From Oscillospiraceae bacterium (GTDB lineage Bacteria > Bacillota > Clostridia > Oscillospirales > Ruminococcaceae): 64,000 nucleotides of DNA. The DNA lies in assembly GCA_017848115.1 (NCBI GenBank), contig JAGAKZ010000031.1:62001-126000 (forward strand), read 5' to 3'. The notes below the pieces were generated by a model. It was not told the DNA's origin and did not search any database. It saw only the letters and a program-made list of their open reading frames with translations. The position numbers were made by a program, and so were the translations under genes. Below are positions 7,829-15,348 of the stretch, in pieces (within the stretch, counting starts at the first letter, position 1; each line of letters starts with the position of its first letter).

Positions 7829-9205
7829 TTACTTTATGTTTCTTCTCTGAGCCGCACGCATTTCACGACGTTTCTTAGCACGAAGGTTTATTACATAAAT
7901 AACTACAACAATATATATCACAGATAAGCCAAAGGCTATCTTCAAAGCCTGTTTAAAAGCAGATGACTTAAAATATGTTTCTATAACAGCAGTAGCATAC
8001 TTTATCTTTGATACTTCAACGTCACTGTAAGTAACAAGGTCTACCGTCTGTATCTCATTTCCCTGATACTTGAATGTTGCACTGCCTATTACATCACCTG
8101 CTTTTACAGGTGCGTTAAGTTCTTCGTAGTACAGTTTTACATCCCAGTCAATAGTGCTTGTATCTACATTATTCGGCCAGATGCTCCATACTTCTTCTGC
8201 AGGTTTCAGATTTATAAAATCTCTGTCTTTGGCATAGTTTATCTTTACAGTATCTATTTCGTTATTTTCTTCAACTACAACTCTGTAGGTAATAGTTTCA
8301 AAAGCCCAGTTAAATATTTTACGTGCATCAATAAGGTGTGTAAACTTGGTTTCTCCGGACATTTCAAGAGGAGAGTTCATAAGAACAAGAAGATAATTCT
8401 GTCCATCACGCGACGCTCTTGTAATAAGACATCTTCCCGACTGGTTTGAGTTACCTGTTTTTATACCCTTTGTTCCCTGATAGTAGTGCTCACTGTCAGG
8501 ATCCATCATAAGATTTACGTTTTCAAGGTCTATGCCGCTCTCATGTACATTTGTCGCACCGGTATTGAATGAATAAGTAGATGAGATCTCTGAAAATCCA
8601 GGCTGATCAAGTGCATAACGAGTAATGAGCATAAGATCTCTTGCTGTGGAGGTCTGTTTTTCATCATAAAGCCCGTGAGGATTTGTAAAGTGTGTATTTA
8701 CAGCACCTATCTCCTCAGCTTTCTTATTCATCATACTGACAAAATTCTGAATACTTCCGTCACCTGCTACATATGCCAGGGTGCTTGCTGCCTCACAGGA
8801 TGATCTGAGAAGCATTGCATACAGCAGGCTTTCTATTGTAAGCTGTTCTCCATCGTCTATGTAACAGGTAGTAACTTCGCTGTAAGGAAATTCTTCTTCA
8901 GGATATTTTTCACGATAAATATCAAACTCCTCAAAAATTTCCGAAGGAACTTCAACTACCTTTGAGAGATCCTTTTCTTTTTCAAGTACCACTACAGCTG
9001 TCATTACCTGTACCAGCTGTGCGGGAGCCTTTATGTCATCAGCTTTTTTCTCATACACTATCGTTTCTGTGTCAAGATTGTACAGTATAGCAGAGTCACT
9101 GTAAATCGTTTCTGACGGGTTGAAAGATATTGCCTCAGCCGTATCAGCAGGAACCATGCTAAGAAAAATGATAAATACTGTTAAAACGCTTAAAATCTTT
9201 TTCAT
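7829..9205 (-). CDS. PBP5/peptidase S11 family protein lacking catalytic Ser and Lys
   Basis: This 458-residue exported protein has the layout of D-alanyl-D-alanine carboxypeptidases (DacA/PBP5): signal peptide (about 1-25), S11 domain, C-terminal beta domain and a membrane helix near 417-438 with a basic tail. The family SxxK motif sits before MTA. Here it reads PAQLVQVMTA, so the nucleophile Ser is Gln63 and the general-base Lys is Gln66. The SxN motif is SSC (135-137). KTG is intact (249-251, GIKTGNS). It therefore cannot work by the known acyl-enzyme route and is probably a pseudoenzyme that binds or scaffolds peptidoglycan. Nothing else suggests decay: the frame is intact, GGAGAGGG precedes the ATG, and a promoter is present. 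Confidence 0.85.
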   Translation of the reverse strand: MKKILSVLTVFIIFLSMVPADTAEAISFNPSETIYSDSAILYNLDTETIVYEKKADDIKAPAQLVQVMTAVVVLEKEKDLSKVVEVPSEIFEEFDIYREKYPEEEFPYSEVTTCYIDDGEQLTIESLLYAMLLRSSCEAASTLAYVAGDGSIQNFVSMMNKKAEEIGAVNTHFTNPHGLYDEKQTSTARDLMLITRYALDQPGFSEISSTYSFNTGATNVHESGIDLENVNLMMDPDSEHYYQGTKGIKTGNSNQSGRCLITRASRDGQNYLLVLMNSPLEMSGETKFTHLIDARKIFNWAFETITYRVVVEENNEIDTVKINYAKDRDFINLKPAEEVWSIWPNNVDTSTIDWDVKLYYEELNAPVKAGDVIGSATFKYQGNEIQTVDLVTYSDVEVSKIKYATAVIETYFKSSAFKQALKIAFGLSVIYIVVVIYVINLRAKKRREMRAAQRRNIK

Positions 9206-9245
9206 TTATTTCCCTCTCCAAAAAAATAATTTTTCATACATAATT

Positions 9246-9254
9246 ATTATATCA
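9246..9254 (-). promoter_or_regulatory. Extended -10 promoter of the PBP5-like gene
   Basis: TGATATAAT (9254-9246, minus strand) is an extended -10 element about 40 nt before the ATG. The -35 region is weak. Confidence 0.45.
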
Positions 9255-9314
9255 AATTTTTATCTGCATTAAAAGAGGTTTCAATAAAAAAATTCACAAA
9301 TTTCAAATAAAATA

Positions 9315-9343
9315 TTTACGTGAAGTATTTTTTATGTTAAAAT
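9315..9343 (+). promoter_or_regulatory. Likely promoter of the metallophosphoesterase gene
   Basis: TTTACG (9315-9320), a 17-nt spacer and TAAAAT (9338-9343) lie upstream of the ATG at 9400. Confidence 0.45.
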
Positions 9344-9399
9344 ATATTTTAAGGATAATTTTTTCCTATAAAATATTATTTGATAAAACAGGTGGTAAG

Positions 9400-10068
9400 A
9401 TGATATATATTACAGGCGATACGCACGGGGAATTTTCCAGGTTTAAAGATTCCACGACCAGAAAAATAAAAAAAGGTGACACGCTTATAGTGTGTGGCGA
9501 CTTCGGCTTTATCTGGGACGGAAGCAAAACCGAAAAACAGATACTTAAAAAAATAGGAGAACTAAAGTACACCGTTGCCTTTATCGACGGCTGTCATGAA
9601 AATTTTAAACTTCTCTCCGAATATCCCGAAATACAGTGGAACGGCGGAACCGCACGTGCAATCGGCGGAAAGCTTGTGCATCTTAAAAGAGGTCAGGTAT
9701 ATACAATAGAAGGAAAAAAATTTTTTACCTTTGGCGGCGGTCACAGTCAGGATATTGATATACGCCGTGAAACCAACACTTGGTTCGAAGAAGAACAACC
9801 AACTCTCGAAGAAGTAGAAGAAGGTGTTAAAAATCTTCTCGCTCACGACGGAAAGGTTGACTACATAATAACACATGAACCTCCGCATTCGCTGAAAAAA
9901 TGCCTTGATCTTGATATGCTTCACCGTCTTGAAACCGATACTTTTTTTGAACAGATACTTTCTGAGTGTAAATTTAATAAATGGTTTTTCGGAAAATGCC
10001 ACATGAACAAAATCATTCCACAAAAGTTTTACGCACTTTTTGATAATGTAATAAGACTTGAAGAGTAA
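9400..10068 (+). CDS. Calcineurin-like metallophosphoesterase
   Basis: This 222-residue cytoplasmic protein carries most of the metallophosphoesterase metal ligands in order: GDTHG (Asp7, His9), GDFG (Asp34), GCHEN (64-68), ITHEPP (His159) and a terminal GKCH (198-201). Two positions differ from the usual family pattern: the normal GNHE has Cys65 in place of Asn, and the usual GHxH has Lys199 in place of the first His. Activity may be changed or lost. The FFTFGGGHSQD segment is common to a clostridial subgroup of unknown substrate. ATG 9400 is chosen over an upstream start because the beta-strand MIYITGDTHG begins here, with AGGTGG 4 nt upstream. It is a single gene with its own terminator. 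Confidence 0.8.
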   Translation: MIYITGDTHGEFSRFKDSTTRKIKKGDTLIVCGDFGFIWDGSKTEKQILKKIGELKYTVAFIDGCHENFKLLSEYPEIQWNGGTARAIGGKLVHLKRGQVYTIEGKKFFTFGGGHSQDIDIRRETNTWFEEEQPTLEEVEEGVKNLLAHDGKVDYIITHEPPHSLKKCLDLDMLHRLETDTFFEQILSECKFNKWFFGKCHMNKIIPQKFYALFDNVIRLEE

Positions 10069-10074
10069 AATAAA

Positions 10075-10117
10075 ACGCATCGTATCAGAAAAAAAGATAC
10101 GATGCGTTATTTTTATT
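10075..10117. terminator. Terminator after the metallophosphoesterase gene (bidirectional)
   Basis: A 12-bp perfect stem ACGCATCGTATC / GATACGATGCGT with an A-rich loop is followed by TATTTTTATTT. A T-rich tract on the other strand lets it also serve the convergent zinc-ribbon gene. Confidence 0.85.
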
Positions 10118-10850
10118 TGTATGTTTCTACATCAGGTTCTTCTTCTTCCTTGAAGAAATCAACAGTTCTCATGATATACCATTCGTCGTTTATTTCAAAA
10201 ACCTGAAATCCCGGCTCTACTATAGTATTTTTCGCAAGCATACCATCAATATAAAATGTCAGAACCAGTTCATAGCCATCACCAAATACCGTTCCTTCAA
10301 GACCTTCCTTATAAAAGCTTACATACTCATCCTGATACTTCTGAAGTTCTTCCGCAGTATATTGCTTTTCATCGTTGACCTCATATGTTATTTCAACATC
10401 CGTTCCGTACTTAGCAATAAGGTCCTGATAATAAGCGTCCAGATAGAGTATTGCTGCTGTCTGAACTTTCGTATCATCTTCAGGAATTTCGCCCATAACG
10501 TAATAGGAATACTGCTGTGCAAGGAACATTCCCATATATCCTGTAAATGCTGACATATGTTTCTTATAATTATTTTCAACACAGCTTTCAATATATGTTT
10601 CTATAGGCTCTCCGTACAAGTCGGATGGCTTTTTATTAATACTCGTAACTATGACTACAAGTGCAGTTATAATAGCAATTCCGCCAAGAACAATCCCTGT
10701 TGTTATCAGTCTTGATTTTAATTTCTGCTTTTTTTCTATAGCCATTTGTTTTGCCAGAAGTTCCGCTCCGGGAATTTTTTTCAGGCACTCAGGACATTCA
10801 AAAGCCTCATCGCCCATTTCTGCACCGCAAAATTTACAAAGTTTACTCAT
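10113..10850 (-). CDS. Zinc-ribbon, single-pass membrane protein of unknown function
   Basis: This 245-residue protein begins with a zinc ribbon, CKFCGAEMGDEAFECPEC (two CxxC pairs, residues 5-22). A short basic helix, one membrane segment (about 48-68, TTGIVLGGIAIITALVVIVT) and an extracytoplasmic domain of about 175 residues follow. The outer domain resembles NTF2-like or DUF-type domains common behind zinc ribbons in Clostridia, with no motif I can assign to an enzyme. The tail is acidic (FKEEEEPDVETYK). It has its own promoter and lies downstream of another membrane protein with a similar layout. Confidence 0.7.
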   Translation of the reverse strand: MSKLCKFCGAEMGDEAFECPECLKKIPGAELLAKQMAIEKKQKLKSRLITTGIVLGGIAIITALVVIVTSINKKPSDLYGEPIETYIESCVENNYKKHMSAFTGYMGMFLAQQYSYYVMGEIPEDDTKVQTAAILYLDAYYQDLIAKYGTDVEITYEVNDEKQYTAEELQKYQDEYVSFYKEGLEGTVFGDGYELVLTFYIDGMLAKNTIVEPGFQVFEINDEWYIMRTVDFFKEEEEPDVETYK

Positions 10851-10907
10851 AGAATATTTACCCTTTCATTTCAGATAAGTTGCTTTATTTCAACAATTTA
10901 CATATTA

Positions 10908-10936
10908 ATATTAACTTATTTTTTGTACAATGTCAA
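10908..10936 (-). promoter_or_regulatory. Promoter of the zinc-ribbon membrane protein gene
   Basis: TTGACA (10936-10931), a 17-nt spacer and TAATAT (10913-10908) on the minus strand. Confidence 0.65.
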
Positions 10937-10968
10937 CTACTTCACAGCATTTTCATCTTTTACTTTTT

Positions 10969-11868
10969 TTATTTGCTGTATCTTTCGATAAGTTTTTCAA
11001 GTACCTTATATGCTATATCATAATTTTTCTGCATTTCGTCGGTATACTTTAATCCTTCTTTTACTTTTCTTATACCTATATAAATATCATCAGAAAATTT
11101 TTCAGGATATTCTATTTCCTTTGCAAAATCAGTTCCTGACAAGTAGAAACCATAATCTTTTACATTTTCATTTTCAGGGAAATGTTCTGACAAATCTTCA
11201 AGAGTCTGTTCCGGAATAAGTCTCTGTGCTATGACCGGATCAGCTATCACCATCATAGTTTCGCCATCCTGCATCAAAGCAAAAAACTTTGTAGAATTTG
11301 CCTGAAGCGTATAAGGATCAAGATCTTCGGAAACAGGCATATAATAAACTGTTACATGAGCTTCTCCGTTTTCATTTACATCTTCGATATATTCATTCAT
11401 AATAGCTTCTATCTTCTCAGTTCTCAGTGAAAGCTCATAATCATCAACCAACACCATGACAGTCATATCAGGGTTGTCCTTTGTTGCATAGTCGTGCACC
11501 ATAAATCCTATCATACCGCCAAAAACAACAAACATTATGATCCACAGTTTGTTGTGATAAAAAAAGTTTCCTATTTTTTCTTTTAAGGTGTAGTTTTTCT
11601 TTTCCTCTTCCTGTACAGATATACCCTTATTGCTCACACCCTGTTTTATCTTAATAAGCTCAACTTTATCCTGCATAAGCTTACTGGCATAGTTTTCTCT
11701 TTCCTTTTCTTCCTTTTCATGAATTTCTTTCTGCTGCTGAGCCATACGCTGCATTTTTTCCATTTTTTCTTTTTGATTTACTTCTTTTATCGTTTCAAAA
11801 ATACTTTTTTCCTTTTGCTGTACGTTTTCTTTTTCTGTTTCTTTTTTATTATTTTGTTTATCGCTCAT
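10969..11868 (-). CDS. Coiled-coil single-pass membrane protein of unknown function
   Basis: This 299-residue protein has three parts. The N-terminal 100 residues are almost all Lys, Glu, Gln and Met and should form a cytoplasmic coiled coil. One membrane helix follows (about 108-126, KLWIIMFVVFGGMIGFMV). The outer domain of about 170 residues starts with MTVMVLVDDYELS and has alternating strands and helices. I do not recognise the outer domain. ATG 11868 follows an AAAGGTG site at a 9-nt gap. The gene sits just below the lysS terminator with almost no room for its own promoter, so it may be expressed by readthrough from lysS. Confidence 0.7.
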   Translation of the reverse strand: MSDKQNNKKETEKENVQQKEKSIFETIKEVNQKEKMEKMQRMAQQQKEIHEKEEKERENYASKLMQDKVELIKIKQGVSNKGISVQEEEKKNYTLKEKIGNFFYHNKLWIIMFVVFGGMIGFMVHDYATKDNPDMTVMVLVDDYELSLRTEKIEAIMNEYIEDVNENGEAHVTVYYMPVSEDLDPYTLQANSTKFFALMQDGETMMVIADPVIAQRLIPEQTLEDLSEHFPENENVKDYGFYLSGTDFAKEIEYPEKFSDDIYIGIRKVKEGLKYTDEMQKNYDIAYKVLEKLIERYSK

Positions 11869-11884
11869 GCTATAAATCACCTTT

Positions 11885-11927
11885 CTTAAAAAATAAAACA
11901 GGATGGGTTTTCGGTTTCCCCATCCTG
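11885..11927 (-). terminator. Terminator after lysS
   Basis: CAGGATGGG / CCCATCCTG stem on the minus strand is followed by TTTTATTTTTT. The next gene's ribosome site directly follows, which suggests incomplete termination. Confidence 0.7.
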
Positions 11928-11942
11928 CTTTAAATCAAAAAT

Positions 11943-13460
11943 TTACTGTTCAATCGGTTTCATTGTCGGGAAAAGAAGTACATCTCTGATAGAAGCACTG
12001 TCTGTAAGGAGCATAACAAGACGATCAAGACCAAAACCAAGTCCGCCTGTAGGAGGCATACCGTATTCGAGTGCTGTAACAAAGTCTTCATCAACCTGTG
12101 CGTTGTTGCCGCCCTGTGCACGCTTTGCTTCAACCTGTTTAACAAAACGTTCTCTCTGATCGATAGGATCGTTAAGTTCAGAGAAAGCGTTACCCATTTC
12201 TCTTGCATAGATAAAGTATTCAAATCTCTCTGTAAATGCAGGATCTGATGGTTTTCTCTTTGCAAGTGGTGAATTTTCAACAGGATAATCATAGATTATT
12301 GTAGGCTGAATAAGCTTCTTCTCAACAAATTCGTCAAAAAATGCAATAAGAACATGCCCCTTAGTTGCAGATGCGCCTTCTTCAACTTCAACGTTATGAG
12401 CCTTTGCACAAGCTCTTGCTTCTTCATCTGATTTCCAGTCGTTGTAGTCTACTCCTGCGTATTTCTTAACCGCTTCAACCATAGTAAGTCTTTCCCATGG
12501 AGCAGCCATATTGATCTCTGTTCCCTGATATGTAATAACGTCACTGCCGCATATCTTCTTTGTGATCTGTACATACATATCTTCTATAAGATCCATCATT
12601 CCAAAATAATCTGTATATGCCTGATACATTTCTATAGTTGTAAATTCAGGGTTATGTGATGTGTCCATACCTTCATTTCTGAAAATACGTCCAACTTCGT
12701 ATACCTTATTGAAACCGCCTACTATAAGACGTTTTAAGTAAAGTTCTGTTTCAATTCTCAGATACATATCAAGATCAAGTGCGTTGTGATGAGTAACAAA
12801 CGGTCTTGCAGCAGCGCCTATTTCGAGTGTGTGAAGAACAGGGGTATCAACTTCAAGATATCCGAGATTATCAAGGTACTGTCTTACTTCCTTAAGGATA
12901 AGACTTCTCTTTACAAATGTATCCTTAACGCCCGGATTGCAGATAAGATCAACATAGCGCTGACGATATCTCATATCCTGATCTTTAAGACCATGCCACT
13001 TTTCAGGAAGTGGAAGAAGTGACTTTGAAAGAAGAACTATTTTCTGTGCATGAACGGATATTTCACCTTTTCTTGTACGGAAAACAAAACCTTCAACACC
13101 TACGATATCACCGATATCCCATTTTTTGAATTCGGAGAAAACATCTTCACCGATATCGTTCATTCTGATATAAACCTGCATTCTGTCTGTATCATCACGA
13201 ACGTCTATAAAGTTTGCTTTACCCATATCACGCCAGCTCATGATTCTTCCGGCGATAGAAACAGTCTGGTTTTCCATTTCTTCAAACTTTTCTCTGATAT
13301 CTATATTTTTAGCAGTTGTTTCATACTTGGTTATCTCGTATGGATTTTTATTGTTTTTCTTGAGCTCTTCAAGTTTTTCTATTCTTACTTTTTTAAGAAT
13401 ATTTATGTCCTGTTCAATAACTTCTTCCTGCATCTGTTCATTTGTCTGATTTTCGCTCAT
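11943..13460 (-). CDS. lysS: Lysine--tRNA ligase (class II)
   Basis: This 505-residue enzyme charges tRNA(Lys) with lysine using ATP. It has an N-terminal OB-fold anticodon domain (about 65-160) and a class II core with motif 2 at RIFRNEGMDTSHNPEFTTIE and motif 3 at GLGFGLDRLVMLLT near the C-terminus. The length is normal for bacterial LysRS. The stretch before ARPFVTHHN reads LHTLEIGAA where most LysRS have a Pro-x-x-Gly-Gly-Ala pattern, a modest deviation close to the substrate pocket. It starts 21 bp after greA, so the two form a greA-lysS unit as in many Firmicutes. Confidence 0.95.
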   Translation of the reverse strand: MSENQTNEQMQEEVIEQDINILKKVRIEKLEELKKNNKNPYEITKYETTAKNIDIREKFEEMENQTVSIAGRIMSWRDMGKANFIDVRDDTDRMQVYIRMNDIGEDVFSEFKKWDIGDIVGVEGFVFRTRKGEISVHAQKIVLLSKSLLPLPEKWHGLKDQDMRYRQRYVDLICNPGVKDTFVKRSLILKEVRQYLDNLGYLEVDTPVLHTLEIGAAARPFVTHHNALDLDMYLRIETELYLKRLIVGGFNKVYEVGRIFRNEGMDTSHNPEFTTIEMYQAYTDYFGMMDLIEDMYVQITKKICGSDVITYQGTEINMAAPWERLTMVEAVKKYAGVDYNDWKSDEEARACAKAHNVEVEEGASATKGHVLIAFFDEFVEKKLIQPTIIYDYPVENSPLAKRKPSDPAFTERFEYFIYAREMGNAFSELNDPIDQRERFVKQVEAKRAQGGNNAQVDEDFVTALEYGMPPTGGLGFGLDRLVMLLTDSASIRDVLLFPTMKPIEQ

Positions 13461-13481
13461 TAAATAAAACCTTGCCTTTCC

Positions 13482-13955
13482 TTACTTTGAGATTGATAAT
13501 ATTTCAAATTCAAGTTCGCCAACAGGCGCTTCTACTGTGAAAATATCGCCGACTTTCTTCTTCATGGCTGCTTTACCGATAGGTGAATCATCGGATATCT
13601 TGCCCTGAAGCGGATCTGCTTCTGTTGTACCTACAATTTTGAGTTTTTCTATCTTATCTCTGTCAGTTCTTCTTACTTCGATAGTTGAACCGATACCAAC
13701 TTCATTTGTTGAAATATCCTCATCGTCAACAACTTCAGCATTTGCAAGAGTATTTTCCATCTCAGCAATCTGAGCTTCAAGAATACCCTGCTCGTTCTTA
13801 GCTTCATCATATTCGGCGTTTTCAGACAAGTCACCAAACGATCTTGCTTCTTTAAGTTTCTGCGCTACTTCTGCTCTTCGTACAGTAACAAGATACGCAA
13901 GTTCCTGCTCCAGTTTTTCATAACCCTCACGGGACATCTGTTTCTTTTCAGCCAT
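13482..13955 (-). CDS. greA: Transcription elongation factor GreA
   Basis: This 157-residue factor rescues backtracked RNA polymerase by stimulating transcript cleavage. The N-terminal coiled coil carries the acidic tip with DLSENAEYDEAK (about 42-53), the family signature. The C-terminal FKBP-like domain contains ISDDSPIGKAAMKKKVGD. Length and motifs are normal. AGGAG precedes the ATG. The gene is driven by a perfect consensus promoter that contains an 18-bp palindrome, and lysS follows in the same unit. Confidence 0.96.
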   Translation of the reverse strand: MAEKKQMSREGYEKLEQELAYLVTVRRAEVAQKLKEARSFGDLSENAEYDEAKNEQGILEAQIAEMENTLANAEVVDDEDISTNEVGIGSTIEVRRTDRDKIEKLKIVGTTEADPLQGKISDDSPIGKAAMKKKVGDIFTVEAPVGELEFEILSISK

Positions 13956-14028
13956 AATATACTCTCCTCGTACAAGATTTATTTTTTCTTTCTTTATTCA
14001 AGAAAATTATTTTCAGCCATACTATTAT

Positions 14029-14057
14029 ATTATATTACAACATTTAAATGTTGTCAA
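14029..14057 (-). promoter_or_regulatory. Consensus promoter of greA-lysS
   Basis: TTGACA (14057-14052), a 17-nt spacer and TATAAT (14034-14029) on the minus strand exactly match the sigma-A consensus. Confidence 0.8.
14037..14054. promoter_or_regulatory. 18-bp perfect palindrome in the greA promoter (candidate operator)
   Basis: ACAACATTTAAATGTTGT is self-complementary over all 18 bases. It covers the last three bases of the -35 and most of the spacer, so a bound dimeric protein would block RNA polymerase. I cannot name the regulator. Confidence 0.5.
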
Positions 14058-14089
14058 TGGAATTTTGGAAAACTCTTCACCCGAAAATA

Positions 14090-15250
14090 TTACTTTACTA
14101 TCTCGGATTTTAATATTTCAAGTGCTTTGTTAAGCTGTTCATCTTCGACAGACGAACTATCAGTAATACATTCCACATCCGGAACAAGTCCTATTTTATG
14201 GTAGCAGTCTGTTCTGGTAGTTTTGTACTTTGCAACTGTAAGCACCAGCGTACTTTTATCACTGAGAGTAAAAGTATCCTGCATAACACCCTTGCCGTAG
14301 GATGTAGTTCCTACCAGTTTTGCATCTCTGAAATCTCTGAGTGATGCTGCAAAAAGTTCGGCACCACTTGCTGAACCACCGTTAATAAGTACTGTCATAG
14401 GTATATCCAGTTCATTATTATCCGACTCAACTATAGTCGTACTTTCTCCGTTTCTGTAAATTGCAACAGCTATTTCACCTTTGGGAAGCAACGGATCAAG
14501 ACAATCCTCTACTGAATATACAAGACCTCCGCCGTTATTTCTTACATCAAATACAAACCCCTTTGCGCCAAGGCCAAGAAGCTCATCAAGTTTTGCCTGG
14601 AACTGTTCATATGTCTTTCCATTAAATTGTGAAATGGATATATACCCGATATCTTCTTCAAGCATTTCTCCATGAACTGTAACGATATCAAACGTTTTAC
14701 GCACAACTTTATGATCTGTAAATATACCATCACGTTTTACAGTGATCGTAACCTGAGTATTTTCGTCACCTTTTACACTCTGGACCGATTCTTCATAGCC
14801 GACTGTGAGAACATCTTTTCCGTCAATCGCTGTTATGATATCACCAACAAGAAGTCCTGCTTCCAGTGATGGTGAATTTTCAGGTATCTCAATTATCTCA
14901 ATATACCCCTCAGCTGACTTTGTGACAGTAATTCCTATTCCGACATACAGCCCTGCATGGTTTGTACTTGCCTCTTCAGATTCTTCGATGTTATTGTAAC
15001 ATGAATATATATCTCCAAGACCCGATACATACCCTGTCAAAGCCATATTAACAAGCTTCTCCATATCTTCGGGTTCTTCGTAATAATATGTGTCTATCAG
15101 AGTTTCTATCTCCGACATAAGCTCATATGTCTTATATTTTTTATAATAACTTCTGCTCATAAAAAAATATGTCAACGAAAATGTTATCATAACTGCTGCA
15201 GAAACCAACGCCACAACAGTATGAACAGACACTCTTTTTTCATTTTTCAT
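14090..15250 (-). CDS. Carboxyl-terminal processing protease (S41 family, CtpA-like)
   Basis: This 386-residue membrane-anchored serine protease has an N-terminal membrane helix (about 12-31), a PDZ domain (about 100-180) and an S41 catalytic domain. The Ser/Lys pair is visible as NGGSASGAE (Ser295) and SYGKGVMQ (Lys320, with Gln324 four residues on), matching the spacing in Prc/CtpA. Such proteases trim exported or wall-associated proteins. Position in the cluster after ftsE-ftsX and the M23 hydrolases suggests it processes those hydrolases or their partners. ATG 15250 is preferred; the further upstream in-frame ATG at 15292 lies inside the terminator hairpin of the preceding gene. Confidence 0.88.
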   Translation of the reverse strand: MKNEKRVSVHTVVALVSAAVMITFSLTYFFMSRSYYKKYKTYELMSEIETLIDTYYYEEPEDMEKLVNMALTGYVSGLGDIYSCYNNIEESEEASTNHAGLYVGIGITVTKSAEGYIEIIEIPENSPSLEAGLLVGDIITAIDGKDVLTVGYEESVQSVKGDENTQVTITVKRDGIFTDHKVVRKTFDIVTVHGEMLEEDIGYISISQFNGKTYEQFQAKLDELLGLGAKGFVFDVRNNGGGLVYSVEDCLDPLLPKGEIAVAIYRNGESTTIVESDNNELDIPMTVLINGGSASGAELFAASLRDFRDAKLVGTTSYGKGVMQDTFTLSDKSTLVLTVAKYKTTRTDCYHKIGLVPDVECITDSSSVEDEQLNKALEILKSEIVK

Positions 15251-15281
15251 ATTATCAACTGACTTTCCCTGTATTTTTAAC

Positions 15282-15333
15282 AAATACATCATGTCAGCAA
15301 AAATTCTGGTTTCTCTGCCAACATGATGTATTT
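15282..15333 (-). terminator. Terminator after the M23 hydrolase pair
   Basis: A perfect 13-bp stem AAATACATCATGT / ACATGATGTATTT encloses a smaller inner stem and is followed on the minus strand by a T-rich stretch. Confidence 0.7.
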
Positions 15334-15348
15334 TTAGTTTATTGATTC

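Noticed and set aside
9562-10080. 172-codon minus-strand frame opposite the metallophosphoesterase
   Set aside because: Phe/Lys-rich shadow of a gene with clear metal-binding motifs.
15251-15292. Upstream ATG codons giving a longer CtpA-like protein
   Set aside because: The codons lie in the left arm of the terminator hairpin of the preceding gene and have no ribosome site.
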